Positions 1 through 6,903 of a stretch of 10,405 bases of DNA are shown here, piece by piece. Where the stretch lies: NCBI GenBank assembly GCA_964439745.1, contig CAYTQK010000102.1, positions 1 through 10,405 on the forward strand, given 5' to 3'. Position numbers and translations under genes: made by a program. The notes beneath the pieces were generated by a model that had not been told where the DNA came from, did no database searches, and worked only from the letters and a program-made list of their open reading frames with translations. Source of the stretch: CAYTQK01 sp964439745 (GTDB lineage: Bacteria; Desulfobacterota; Desulfobacteria; Desulfobacterales; Desulfosudaceae). Each line of letters begins with the position of its first letter. Position 1 is the stretch's first letter.

Positions 1-302
1 GCCACGGCCGTCCAGGCCAGGTTGAGGGCGGACGAGGAGCTGGCGCAGGCGTTTTCGACATTGTACATGGGAATGGTGTCGATGCCCATGGCGCTGAGAC
101 AGACCTGGGCCTTGATCTGCTCCTGGCCGGTCATGACCCCGGGCACGGCCGAGCCCACGTAGGCCGCCTCGATATCGGCATACGCGATACCGGCCTCCTT
201 GACGGCCGCCTCAACCGGCTCCCGGACCAGGTCCTTGATGCCCTTGTCGGCGTATTTTCCAAACCGGGTCATGCCGGCTCCCACTACGGCCACATCCCGC
301 AT
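1..302 (-). CDS. Thiolase-family protein (acetyl-CoA acetyltransferase / SCP-x-type), N-terminal part
   Basis: The reading frame starts at an ATG (300-302, minus strand) and runs off the left edge after about 100 codons. A GAGGT ribosome binding site lies about 6 bases upstream of the start. The protein begins MRDVAVVGAGMTRFGK, the usual opening of the thiolase-like superfamily. It reaches the nucleophile motif ENACASSSSAL at residues 84-94, with Cys86 as the expected acyl-accepting cysteine. Family knowledge: such enzymes cleave or form 3-ketoacyl-CoA in the cytoplasm. The 'VGAGMTRFGK' opening and 'ACASSS' box resemble the SCP-x/lipid-transfer thiolases, often used in degradation of unusual acyl-CoAs, more than classical FadA or AtoB. 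The C-terminal half with the second catalytic cysteine and histidine is outside the window, so substrate and completeness cannot be judged. Codons are strongly GC-ending, like the next two genes. Confidence 0.88.
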   Translation of the reverse strand, partial: MRDVAVVGAGMTRFGKYADKGIKDLVREPVEAAVKEAGIAYADIEAAYVGSAVPGVMTGQEQIKAQVCLSAMGIDTIPMYNVENACASSSSALNLAWTAV

Positions 303-321
303 GTCGCTACCTCGCTTTCAG

Positions 322-335
322 CAATGGTGCCATTG
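322..335. promoter_or_regulatory. 14-bp inverted repeat upstream of the thiolase gene
   Basis: CAATGG-TG-CCATTG is a perfect 6+2+6 inverted repeat ending about 20 bases before the thiolase start codon, just upstream of its ribosome binding site. It could be an operator or a small hairpin in the 5' leader. No promoter boxes good enough to name were found beside it, so the regulatory role is a guess. Confidence 0.3.
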
Positions 336-369
336 GTGATAAGCCTGTAAAAAGTCTTTTTTACTGGCG

Positions 370-406
370 GTTTTAAGTTTTAAGTGATTAAGTTTTAAGT
401 TTTAAG
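370..406. repeat. Short-unit AT-rich repeat (GTTTTAA units)
   Basis: Two tandem GTTTTAA units (370-383), a diverged 8-base unit GTGATTAA (384-391), then two more perfect GTTTTAA units (392-405). The array sits in the 275-base space between the thiolase gene and the 3' end of the Fe-S protein gene and makes a sharp AT-rich island in otherwise GC-rich sequence. The rest of this space shows no gene. A role as an upstream element for the thiolase or as a slippage-prone spacer is possible, but nothing in the sequence decides it. Confidence 0.6.
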
Positions 407-577
407 TATAATCAAAGGGTTATATTTTATTACTTGACAGGCATCACATTTTTTATACTTTTTACGAAGCCGACATTGGTAATGGTTGTGTATTTTGCGT
501 TCCGGCCTGGCTCTGGTCTGCTTGGGGAATGATTTTTCCATAACAGATTTATCATTGCCCCGGCTGCCCCCCCGTTC

Positions 578-1426
578 CTACCCGGCCTGGGGATTGACCA
601 TGCCGCCGGCCAGTTTTTTGACGGTCTTGGTGCGCACATCGTAATAGGTCTGGCGGGGCGCGAACACCAGCACGCCGGTAGGACAGTGCTCCACGCACAG
701 CCCGCAGCCCCGGCACCTGGCCTGGTCCACCACGATTTTGTCGTCGGCGCCGAAACCGATGGCCCCGTGCCGGCACCACTTGGCGCATTCCCGGCAGCCG
801 GCGCAATCGCTCCGCCGCGGGGCGGCCGCCACCACGAAACTGGGGATGCCGCCCCAGCGGGCTTCGGGCGCCCGGTAAGTGGCGCAGCGCCAATCGCAAT
901 TGCACACCCAGATGACATTGGCGTCCCAGAGCCAGCCGACACTCTGCCAGGATCCCCGGGCCCGCCACTTGGCCACGATGCTCTTAGCCGCTTCCTTGTT
1001 CAGGGGCTTGACGTCCAGCCGGGAGGTGTCCTTGAACCAGATATCGGCGGCGATGTTCATGGCGATACAGCGGTACAGGGGCGGCTCGCCCTTGTGCCGG
1101 TCCATGACCTGGTGGCAGAGACAGGGGGTCAGGGCCAGCTCGTTGGACATGTCAATGATGTTGTTGGCCGACTCGATGTCCGGCAGAAACTGCATGCCGT
1201 GCAGGGTCCGGGCGAAATAATTGAGCAGGTGCCGGCTGACAAAGGGCATTTTCCGGTCGGTGTAGTTGGGCCGCTTGGCCCGGATGAGATTCAGCCCGAT
1301 GCCGATGAGGGGATTCAGCTTCCGGCTGACCATGTCCCGAAAAACGCCCAGCGACCGGATGCGGTGCTTCTCCGCGTCCAGGTACCACAGCTTTTCGGCG
1401 TTATGCTGGCCACAGGTTAAACACAT
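578..1426 (-). CDS. Double [4Fe-4S] ferredoxin-type protein with extra conserved-looking cysteines
   Basis: A 282-aa cytoplasmic protein without signal peptide or membrane segments. The ATG at 1424-1426 is preceded by a strong AGGAGG site 4 bases away, which fixes the start. The C-terminal 80 residues form a bacterial ferredoxin-like domain. The first cluster motif is C208-x2-C211-x2-C214-x3-C218 (followed by Arg instead of the usual Pro) and the second is C238-x2-C241-x2-C244-x3-C248-P. The N-terminal 200 residues are not a domain I recognise. They hold further cysteines in tight groups: MCLTCG at the N-terminus, PCLCH near residue 101 and VCNCDWRC near 175-180. These could bind another metal centre. 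Its role is probably electron transfer for a partner enzyme. The divergent gene at 1817 also carries a double ferredoxin domain, and the two share a 390-base regulatory space. The partner and reaction cannot be named from sequence. Confidence 0.85.
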   Translation of the reverse strand: MCLTCGQHNAEKLWYLDAEKHRIRSLGVFRDMVSRKLNPLIGIGLNLIRAKRPNYTDRKMPFVSRHLLNYFARTLHGMQFLPDIESANNIIDMSNELALTPCLCHQVMDRHKGEPPLYRCIAMNIAADIWFKDTSRLDVKPLNKEAAKSIVAKWRARGSWQSVGWLWDANVIWVCNCDWRCATYRAPEARWGGIPSFVVAAAPRRSDCAGCRECAKWCRHGAIGFGADDKIVVDQARCRGCGLCVEHCPTGVLVFAPRQTYYDVRTKTVKKLAGGMVNPQAG

Positions 1427-1490
1427 AATGCCTCCTGATCAGAAACCGGTTGTTGGCAAATCCTGCCATTTTCTTGGCGGACAGATTTTT

Positions 1491-1520
1491 ATCCTACTTC
1501 TTATTGGACCGCTTAGTCAA
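1491..1520 (-). promoter_or_regulatory. Putative sigma-70-type promoter for the Fe-S protein gene
   Basis: On the minus strand TTGACT (1515-1520) is followed after 18 bases by TAGGAT (1491-1496). Transcription would start near 1484 and give a leader of about 57 bases before the ATG at 1426. The -35 box matches the consensus at 5 of 6 positions and the -10 at 4 of 6. Confidence 0.45.
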
Positions 1521-1587
1521 GAAAAATTTTATCCGCACCAGCATAATAAAAAAATTTAAATACAATGAAACCAATTAATTATTATTA

Positions 1588-1603
1588 CAATAAAATTTTA
1601 TTG
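1588..1603. promoter_or_regulatory. Perfect 16-bp AT-rich palindrome in the divergent intergenic region
   Basis: CAATAAAATTTTATTG is identical to its own reverse complement. It lies in the AT-rich core of the 1427-1816 space between two divergent Fe-S protein genes, and its right arm touches a TTGACA hexamer (1601-1606). Perfect palindromes of this size between divergent genes are often dimeric-regulator sites. No regulator gene is visible in the window, so this is an inference. Confidence 0.4.
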
Positions 1604-1718
1604 ACAATTTACATGTTCAGTTGGTAGACAAAACCAGGGGCGGCAAAAACAGTGGAAGCGTCCTGCCGCCCCACCGGCAGCAAGAGACCGCCGCCGGACA
1701 AAGCGCTGGCCCGGGGAT

Positions 1719-1747
1719 TTGACGAACCCGTCATCCTCCCCTACAAT
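1719..1747 (+). promoter_or_regulatory. Putative sigma-70-type promoter for the ferredoxin-nitroreductase gene
   Basis: TTGACG (1719-1724), a 17-base spacer and TACAAT (1742-1747) match the consensus at 5 of 6 positions in each box with optimal spacing. Transcription would start near 1754, about 63 bases before the ATG at 1817. That position also argues against the upstream GTG at 1652 as the translation start. Confidence 0.55.
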
Positions 1748-1816
1748 GTATTGACAACACCCAGACAGAGCGGATATGCCGGCGCCCTTGGCCGCCGGTA
1801 TCCCGAAGGAGCCTTC

Positions 1817-2854
1817 ATGCTGTTTGAAAAGCATCGCCTGGTCACCCTACCCCCGGCGGAATTTTCCCGCTTTATCGTGGATGAGGAAAAATGCACCGGC
1901 TGCGGCCGCTGCGTCCGCTCCTGCCCCATTCAACTGCTGATGGTCAACAGCGAAGGGAAAGCCGTGCCCAATGAACGGTATGACCACTTTCGCTGCATCA
2001 CCTGCCAGAACTGCCTGGCCGCCTGCCCCCAGCAGGCGGTCACCATCGAAGGGGAATACCGGGTCCCGGCCGGGTACTGGAAAAACGCCCACCTTTACCG
2101 CAACGGCAAAACCCCGCCCCTGCCCATTCCGGACCGGCCCGACTACGCGGCCTGCCGGGACGAACTGACCGAGACCGAACAGGTCATCTACAATCGCCGC
2201 AGCATTCGATTGTACAAAAAGAAACCCGTGCCCCGGGAGCTGGTGCACCGGGTCATCGAGGCCGGCCGCTTTGCCCCCTCGGCCGGTAACAACCAGCCCT
2301 GGAAATTTATCGTCATCCAGGACAAGGAGCTGATCGACGAGATCGACAGAAAATGCAAGAAATTCTGCCGCCTGGTCATGCGCTGCACCATGCCCCGGCC
2401 CTGGATCGACAAGCAGGTGCCGGGCGACAAGCAGGCCCGGATGCGCTTGTGGCAAAAGGCCCTGACCCGGCTGATGATCGCCCTGCGGGGGCCCAACGAA
2501 CTTGATCCCCGGGCCCGGGGCGGCATCAACGCCATTGCCAGCGATCCGGAATACCATACCTTTTTTCACGCCCCGGTCCTGATCATCCTCCTGGCCGACA
2601 AGCGCGGCATCGGCTCCATCGAGCTGGACACCGGCATCTGCGGTCAGAACATGGTGCTGGCCGCCCACTCCCTGGGCCTGGGCACCTGCTGGGTCAGCCT
2701 CATTGACGGCCTGCAGGGATACCCGAAATTCAAGAAGCAGCTGGGCATTACCGCGCCCTTTGAAATCGTCAGCTCCCTGACCCTGGGCTATCCCTCCGGC
2801 CAGGTGGACAACATCGTCAAACGGGAACAGGCCCGGGTGGAATGGTTTGGGTAA
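1817..2854 (+). CDS. Nitroreductase-family flavoprotein with N-terminal double [4Fe-4S] ferredoxin domain
   Basis: A 345-aa cytoplasmic fusion protein. Residues 1-80 carry two complete cluster motifs: C26-x2-C29-x2-C32-x3-C36-P and C60-x2-C63-x2-C66-x3-C70-P. From about residue 120 to the end is an FMN-dependent nitroreductase fold, with the phosphate-binding RRSIR at 127-131, PSAGNNQPW at 154-162 and a late glycine-rich GLGTCWVSL segment. Family knowledge: these enzymes reduce nitro groups, quinones, enones or other electron-poor substrates through FMN. The attached ferredoxin lets electrons come from reduced ferredoxin rather than NAD(P)H, an arrangement common in strict anaerobes. The true substrate is unknown. 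The ATG at 1817 is chosen over an in-frame GTG at 1652 because AAGGAG lies 5 bases before it, the promoter falls between the two, and homology begins here. Confidence 0.9.
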   Translation: MLFEKHRLVTLPPAEFSRFIVDEEKCTGCGRCVRSCPIQLLMVNSEGKAVPNERYDHFRCITCQNCLAACPQQAVTIEGEYRVPAGYWKNAHLYRNGKTPPLPIPDRPDYAACRDELTETEQVIYNRRSIRLYKKKPVPRELVHRVIEAGRFAPSAGNNQPWKFIVIQDKELIDEIDRKCKKFCRLVMRCTMPRPWIDKQVPGDKQARMRLWQKALTRLMIALRGPNELDPRARGGINAIASDPEYHTFFHAPVLIILLADKRGIGSIELDTGICGQNMVLAAHSLGLGTCWVSLIDGLQGYPKFKKQLGITAPFEIVSSLTLGYPSGQVDNIVKREQARVEWFG

Positions 2855-2895
2855 CGATTCGGACACACGGCCCTTGCCTTGGCTTGCTTGGAGGC

Positions 2896-2932
2896 GCCGG
2901 AGATACCTGCGATGAACTGTAAGTCTCCCGGC
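2896..2932. repeat. Imperfect inverted repeat in the spacer after the nitroreductase gene
   Basis: GCCGGAGA (2896-2903) and TCTCCCGGC (2924-2932) can pair with one bulged base around a 20-base loop. No T-run follows, so it is not a convincing terminator. The surrounding spacer (2855-3020) has no gene that I can support. Confidence 0.25.
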
Positions 2933-2992
2933 AGATAAGGTGGTCAAGCTCAACATTGCCCCTCGGTGTCAAACATGACGATACAACCAACT

Positions 2993-3019
2993 TTCAAAAA
3001 ACACCAAGAGGCTTTTGAA
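2993..3019 (+). terminator. Weak hairpin with T-rich tail between convergent genes
   Basis: TTCAAAAAACACC (2993-3005) pairs partly with GGCTTTTGAA (3010-3019) across a 4-base loop and is followed on the plus strand by a T-rich stretch. It lies between the 3' ends of the nitroreductase gene and the minus-strand gene fragment that ends at 3021, where a terminator is expected. The stem is AT-rich and short, so the call is tentative. Confidence 0.3.
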
Positions 3020-3020
3020 T

Positions 3021-3341
3021 TTATTTATTATTTAACTCTTTAAATTTTTGATAAATCATATTGGCTTCCTTTTTATATCCCAACGAACGCAGCACGAAAA
3101 AGCCTGAGCGATAAGCAGTAGCAGCGACTGGATCTGTCTGCTGCAGTTGAAAAATGTAATCATCCAGCCATTCCTCATCAAACCGAATACGATAACGCTT
3201 GGCGAGATCGCTGTTTAGACCTTCATTAAAAATAAAAACACCAAAGGCTGCATCGAGATGTACCAACTCCCACCGTCGATCCAGTGACAAAGCTCTGGCC
3301 AAGGGTATTTCGTTTGCCCCTGGAAAGGGTATGGTTGTGGA
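3021..3341 (-). CDS. C-terminal fragment of an unidentified protein, possibly a membrane glycosyltransferase-like protein
   Basis: An open frame of 106 codons ends in TAA at 3021-3023 and runs into the N gap at its 5' side, so the start is missing. Amino-acid content is that of a real soluble domain. The stretch RRWELVHLDAAFGVFIFNE is followed by a helical tail with TPR-like character near the end (GYKKEANMIYQKFKELNNK). The 'W-x-LV-x-x-D-x-x-x-x-VF' pattern resembles the C-terminal periplasmic part of large polytopic GT-C-type membrane proteins. That would fit the GT-C-like gene at 3520, but 106 residues are too few to be sure. Its AT-richer codons match the genes to its right, not the GC-rich genes to its left. 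Confidence 0.6.
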   Translation of the reverse strand, partial: STTIPFPGANEIPLARALSLDRRWELVHLDAAFGVFIFNEGLNSDLAKRYRIRFDEEWLDDYIFQLQQTDPVAATAYRSGFFVLRSLGYKKEANMIYQKFKELNNK

Positions 3342-3351
3342 NNNNNNNNNN
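3342..3351. other. Assembly gap (10 N)
   Basis: Ten undetermined bases. The open frame on the left needs a 5' end to its right, and the frame on the right needs a 5' end to its left. Ten bases cannot hold both, so the real gap is probably longer, or two contigs were joined. Confidence 0.95.
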
Positions 3352-3353
3352 CC

Positions 3354-3470
3354 TGGTCTGAGATCTCCGCAAAAGAATTTTTCACCTCCTTGGGAAAAGA
3401 TCACATCCTGTTTGTCTTACCTTGGCCGCAGATGCAAAAAGCATTGACACCCGAAAGCGGCTTATTATAG
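3354..3470 (+). CDS. C-terminal fragment of an unidentified protein
   Basis: Thirty-eight codons run from the right edge of the gap to a TAG at 3468-3470. The peptide contains the stretch KEFFTSLGKDHILFVLPWPQ. It looks coding: a plausible helix followed by a hydrophobic strand, with no stop before a clean end 49 bases upstream of the next gene. The 5' part lies in the gap. This frame is preferred over the opposite strand, where an ATG at 3402-3404 would have to read through the N run. Family and function are not recognisable. If real, it is the gene upstream of the 3520-6850 operon. Confidence 0.5.
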   Translation, partial: WSEISAKEFFTSLGKDHILFVLPWPQMQKALTPESGLL

Positions 3471-3519
3471 AAATGCGTATAAATGCAGGGCCATACCCTC
3501 TTTTAACTCCGGACAGATT

Positions 3520-5364
3520 TTGAATACGATATTTTCTAAAATAACCATTTGCCTTTTTCTGTTAATTCTGTCTGGCGCAATTTACTGGCAGATTCACGGC
3601 CACGGCCCGATCAACGCGGATGACTTTTACCTCACCACCAACAAAAACATAAAAATTGGTTATACCTGGCCGGGATTCGTGGAAGGCATCCAAAGCGTAA
3701 TGGCTGGCGTCTGGATGCCCATGACCTACGCGTTTGTTGCCCTGGAAGCAGAATTTTTCGGAACTGATTTCGGTGCCTATCATCTGGTTGCCGCCTTCCT
3801 TCATGCCGTCAATGCCATGATCCTTTTTCTGCTGCTTTTCCGGATGACAAAGGCTTTCTGGAAAAGCACCGCAGTTGCAATCCTGTTTGTGGTGCATCCG
3901 CTGAACGTGGAACCGGTGGCCTGGCTGGTCGGGGTACGGATCATCCTGTGTGGTTTTTTCAGCCTGTTGTCCCTGTACTTCTATGCTTTATATACTACCC
4001 GCTATCTCAGCCGCTACTTCATACTGTCTCTTTTCTCTTACAGCGCCAGCCTGTTTGCAGTGCCGATGTACATTCCTCTCCCCTTTTTATTCTTATTACT
4101 AGATTTCTGGCCGCTGAAACGATTCGTTTCTGCAGACGGCAATTCCTCGTGGCCAGATATAAGTTGGTCGAAAGTGGGACGGGCCGTGTGGGAAAAACTT
4201 CCCTTTTTCGGTATTATGATCGTATTGATGATTATTCTCCTACTTTCCCATGATTTACCCGCTACGCCCATAGAACAATATCCCTTTACTGATCGTCTCT
4301 GTAATGCCTTATTGTCCTATGTATGTTATCTGCGGCAATTCCTGGTGCCCTTGAATCTTGCCGTCTTTTATCCCTTTCCTGCAAATTTTCTGTTATGGAA
4401 GATTATCGGAGCAATTTTTCTTTTGGCATTACTCAGCGTATTTTCAGTTATTTTCCTTCGTCGCTTTCCCTTTTTATTTGTCGGCTGGTGCTGGTTTATC
4501 GGCATGATTTTTCCTCTTTCCGGCATCAGCCAGATAGGGACCCAGGCCCGGGCGGACCATTACATGTACCTGCCCATCATCGGCCTGCTCATCCTGTCTT
4601 GCTGGGGGGCTGCCGTTCTGGCACAGCGGCTTCGCCTTCCAAAATTCTTTCTCCCGGTAGCTGCCATTATTATCATCAGCATTTTGACAGGCCTGTCCTG
4701 GCGGCAAGCCGGTCACTGGGAAAATTCAGTTACCCTGTTTAAACACACCCTGACCGTTACAAAAGACAACTATGAAGCCCATAACTATCTGGCTCAGGCG
4801 CTGGCCGCCCGGGGAGACTTACAGGCAGCCGGCGATCACTTCCGTGCAGCCTTGGCCATCCAGCCGGATCACCGCAAATCCCACATCAACATTGCCAAAC
4901 TCTATATAGATACCGGCCGCAAAGCTGAAGCCATCCCTCATTTGCGTACAGCCCTGCGAAAATCTCCTCGCAACGCCAGGCTGCACAATAATCTGGGAGC
5001 GCTATACGAAAGAACAAAAGACTTCCAAGCAGCAATGAAACATTATCAGCAAGCCGTAACCATTGATCCGGATTATGTAAACGCGTATAAGAATCTGGCC
5101 GGGCTGGAGACGACCCTTGGAGACTTCTCCAGCGCCATTGCTCATCTCAAAAGAGTGCTATCAATTACTCCGGGAGATGCGGCCACCCATTTCCAGATAG
5201 GCATGATCCTCAAGCACACCGGCAATATCGAAGAAGCCGTTACCCACTTCCGGAAAGCCATTTCCATTGAGCCGGGGAACAAGTTGTTCCGGCAGAAGCT
5301 GATATCATTAACGGACAGCGAGCCGCAACAGGAGGGAACGCCCGGTGCTGGTTACCCTGATTAA
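3520..5364 (+). CDS. TMTC-like polytopic membrane protein (GT-C glycosyltransferase type) with five C-terminal TPRs
   Basis: A 614-aa protein. About 400 residues are rich in hydrophobic segments, starting with a helix at 8-25, and five 34-residue tetratricopeptide repeats follow at about 419-588. Features of the bacterial TMTC-like (protein O-mannosyltransferase-like) family are visible: an acidic pair D34-D35 in the first extracytoplasmic loop, HPLNVEPVAWLVGVR from residue 126, LLLDFWPLKRF, and RADHYMYLP around D346. Family knowledge: GT-C enzymes move sugars from polyprenyl-phosphate donors to acceptors outside the membrane, and TPRs bind the protein or polymer partner. Two motifs depart from the usual form: R-K-D-V-L-S is replaced by RIILCG, and RYTYLP by HYMYLP, so activity may differ. 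The start is TTG at 3520, since no in-frame ATG precedes the conserved loop; the ribosome site is weak (GGACAG). The 3' end overlaps the next gene by 20 bases. Confidence 0.82.
   Translation: MNTIFSKITICLFLLILSGAIYWQIHGHGPINADDFYLTTNKNIKIGYTWPGFVEGIQSVMAGVWMPMTYAFVALEAEFFGTDFGAYHLVAAFLHAVNAMILFLLLFRMTKAFWKSTAVAILFVVHPLNVEPVAWLVGVRIILCGFFSLLSLYFYALYTTRYLSRYFILSLFSYSASLFAVPMYIPLPFLFLLLDFWPLKRFVSADGNSSWPDISWSKVGRAVWEKLPFFGIMIVLMIILLLSHDLPATPIEQYPFTDRLCNALLSYVCYLRQFLVPLNLAVFYPFPANFLLWKIIGAIFLLALLSVFSVIFLRRFPFLFVGWCWFIGMIFPLSGISQIGTQARADHYMYLPIIGLLILSCWGAAVLAQRLRLPKFFLPVAAIIIISILTGLSWRQAGHWENSVTLFKHTLTVTKDNYEAHNYLAQALAARGDLQAAGDHFRAALAIQPDHRKSHINIAKLYIDTGRKAEAIPHLRTALRKSPRNARLHNNLGALYERTKDFQAAMKHYQQAVTIDPDYVNAYKNLAGLETTLGDFSSAIAHLKRVLSITPGDAATHFQIGMILKHTGNIEEAVTHFRKAISIEPGNKLFRQKLISLTDSEPQQEGTPGAGYPD
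5331..5347 (+). promoter_or_regulatory. Ribosome binding site fixing the GTG start of the radical SAM gene
   Basis: GGAGGG (5331-5336) lies 8 bases before a GTG (5345-5347), inside the last codons of the upstream TPR gene. It decides the non-ATG start and indicates translational coupling of the two genes. Confidence 0.7.
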
Positions 5365-6850
5365 TCCCCCGGCGTTGACAGGAAAATATAACTACTCCGC
5401 GTTTTCTCATCCACCGCTGGGGCTGGCATACATTGCTGCCTCATTGCGGCAGGCAGGCTATGGTGTTCATGTTATTGACGCCGTGGGGGAGGCCATTTCG
5501 CGATTTGCCTCCTACCCGGCTTCAAAAAAATTCATGCTGCAGGGATTGTCAGCGGAAGCGATTCTCGACCGGGTTCCGCGAGAAACCGGTATTATCGGTT
5601 TCTCCTGCATGTTTACCCATACCTGGCCTGTGGTCAGGAATCTCATTAACCAGACAGCCCTTGCCTTTCCAGAGGTCCTCTTCTTTGCCGGCGGCGAACA
5701 TCCCACCGCCCTGCCGGAGCTATGCCTGAACCAGACGCCCTTGACCGCATGTGTTCTGGGAGAAGGCGAGCAGACCATGGTTGAGATGATTCAGGCCATT
5801 GCTGACAATCGCAGCCTATCTACCATTACCGGTCTGGCCCTGAAAAACAGCCAGACCGGGGAAATTATCATCAACCCACGCCGCCCTCCGATCATGGATC
5901 TTGATCGTCTGCCCTGGCCGGCCTGGGACTTGATCCCCTGGCGGGAATATCGACTTTATGAAGGGCCCGTTGAAAAGCAGACAATGCCCATGCTGGGCAC
6001 CCGGGGGTGTCCTTACCAATGCGCTTTCTGCACGGCCTGCCACATGTGGGGCAGAACCTGGCGGACACGATCTCCGGACAGCATTACCAAGGAACTGCAA
6101 TACAATATTTCCACTTACCATATTTCTGAATTCCAATTTTTCGATATCAGTTCACTGGTTGATCGCAACTGGATCAAGGCCTTGTGTGAACAATTCCGTC
6201 AGGAAGGGTTGCAGATCAAATGGCACTTGCCGGTAGGAAATCGCGCTGAAAAAATTGACGACCAAACCGCCCGTTTGCTGGTCAAATCAGGCTGTAACTA
6301 TATTCAATTTGCCCCGGAAAGCGGCAGTCCGCGTCTTCTCAAACAAATGAACAAAAAGATCGATCTGAAAAAGTTCCAACTGGCGGTCAAGGCCGCCAAA
6401 GGCGCAGACATGCGGGTCTGCGCCCTGTTTATCATCGGCTATCCCGGCGAAACACTATCGGACATCCGCCAGACCTATCGCCTGCTTCGCTGGCTGGCCA
6501 GAGCCGGCGTTGAGGAAATCGCAATTTCCTCCTTTGTTTTGCTGCCAGGCACTCCCCTGTTCGACAGATTGCAGAAGAACACTCCGCTGCGCCTGGATGA
6601 CGAATTCTTCTATGAGACAGCCGATGCCACCGCTTTCGGCCCGGCCCGATCCTGGAACTTGCATTTCAGTCGCTGGCAATTGATGTTTTTAAAATGGCTG
6701 GGGCTGATCCAGTTCTATGGCCTGTCTTTTCTCTATTGTCCGCAGCGGCCCGCACGTATGTTGCGTAACCTCCGGCGGGGGCGCCAGGAAACAAAAATCG
6801 ATCGCGTTGTACAGGAAATGCTTGCAAAAATAAAAACACGGTTTTCCTGA
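5345..6850 (+). CDS. B12-binding-domain radical SAM protein
   Basis: A 501-aa cytoplasmic enzyme. Residues 1 to about 150 resemble a cobalamin-binding Rossmann domain (opening MLVTLINPPALTGKY, then PPLGLAYIAASLRQAGY and FFAGGEHPT). The radical SAM core follows, with the [4Fe-4S] motif C222-x3-C226-x2-C229 in RGCPYQCAFCTACH. Later signatures are APESGSPRLL and FIIGYPGET, typical of the core's second half. The last 100 residues are an uncharacterised tail. Family knowledge: members methylate or rearrange unreactive carbons, or build rings, in lipids, antibiotics, tetrapyrroles or phosphonates, using S-adenosylmethionine and usually cobalamin. The substrate is not predictable. The canonical D-x-H-x-x-G cobalamin ligand motif is not seen, as in many members. 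The 20-base overlap with the TPR glycosyltransferase-like gene suggests the two act in one pathway, perhaps on a membrane lipid or glycan. Confidence 0.88.
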   Translation: MLVTLINPPALTGKYNYSAFSHPPLGLAYIAASLRQAGYGVHVIDAVGEAISRFASYPASKKFMLQGLSAEAILDRVPRETGIIGFSCMFTHTWPVVRNLINQTALAFPEVLFFAGGEHPTALPELCLNQTPLTACVLGEGEQTMVEMIQAIADNRSLSTITGLALKNSQTGEIIINPRRPPIMDLDRLPWPAWDLIPWREYRLYEGPVEKQTMPMLGTRGCPYQCAFCTACHMWGRTWRTRSPDSITKELQYNISTYHISEFQFFDISSLVDRNWIKALCEQFRQEGLQIKWHLPVGNRAEKIDDQTARLLVKSGCNYIQFAPESGSPRLLKQMNKKIDLKKFQLAVKAAKGADMRVCALFIIGYPGETLSDIRQTYRLLRWLARAGVEEIAISSFVLLPGTPLFDRLQKNTPLRLDDEFFYETADATAFGPARSWNLHFSRWQLMFLKWLGLIQFYGLSFLYCPQRPARMLRNLRRGRQETKIDRVVQEMLAKIKTRFS

Positions 6851-6903
6851 TTCGGGAATTTTATAAGTTGACCGGGGAGAGGGGGGATCGTACAGGACGG
6901 GTT

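Noticed and set aside
370..406. CRISPR-like array
   Set aside because: The units are only 7 bases long and directly tandem, without spacers.
686..1420. 244-codon open frame on the plus strand opposite the Fe-S protein gene
   Set aside because: It is a GC-rich antisense shadow with Pro/Gly/Ala-rich composition and no recognisable motif; the minus strand has complete ferredoxin motifs.
1652..1816. N-terminal extension of the ferredoxin-nitroreductase from a GTG at 1652
   Set aside because: The 55 added residues are low-complexity and Pro/Arg-rich, a good promoter lies inside the extension, and a strong ribosome site precedes the ATG at 1817.
1847..2956. 369-codon open frame on the minus strand opposite the nitroreductase gene
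   Set aside because: It is a shadow of a GC-rich gene; the plus-strand frame has clear cluster and FMN-binding motifs, a promoter and a ribosome site.
3021..3404. Continuous minus-strand gene running through the N gap with a start at 3402-3404
   Set aside because: The ten N are not evidence of a continuous frame, and right of the gap the plus strand gives the more protein-like reading with a clean stop.
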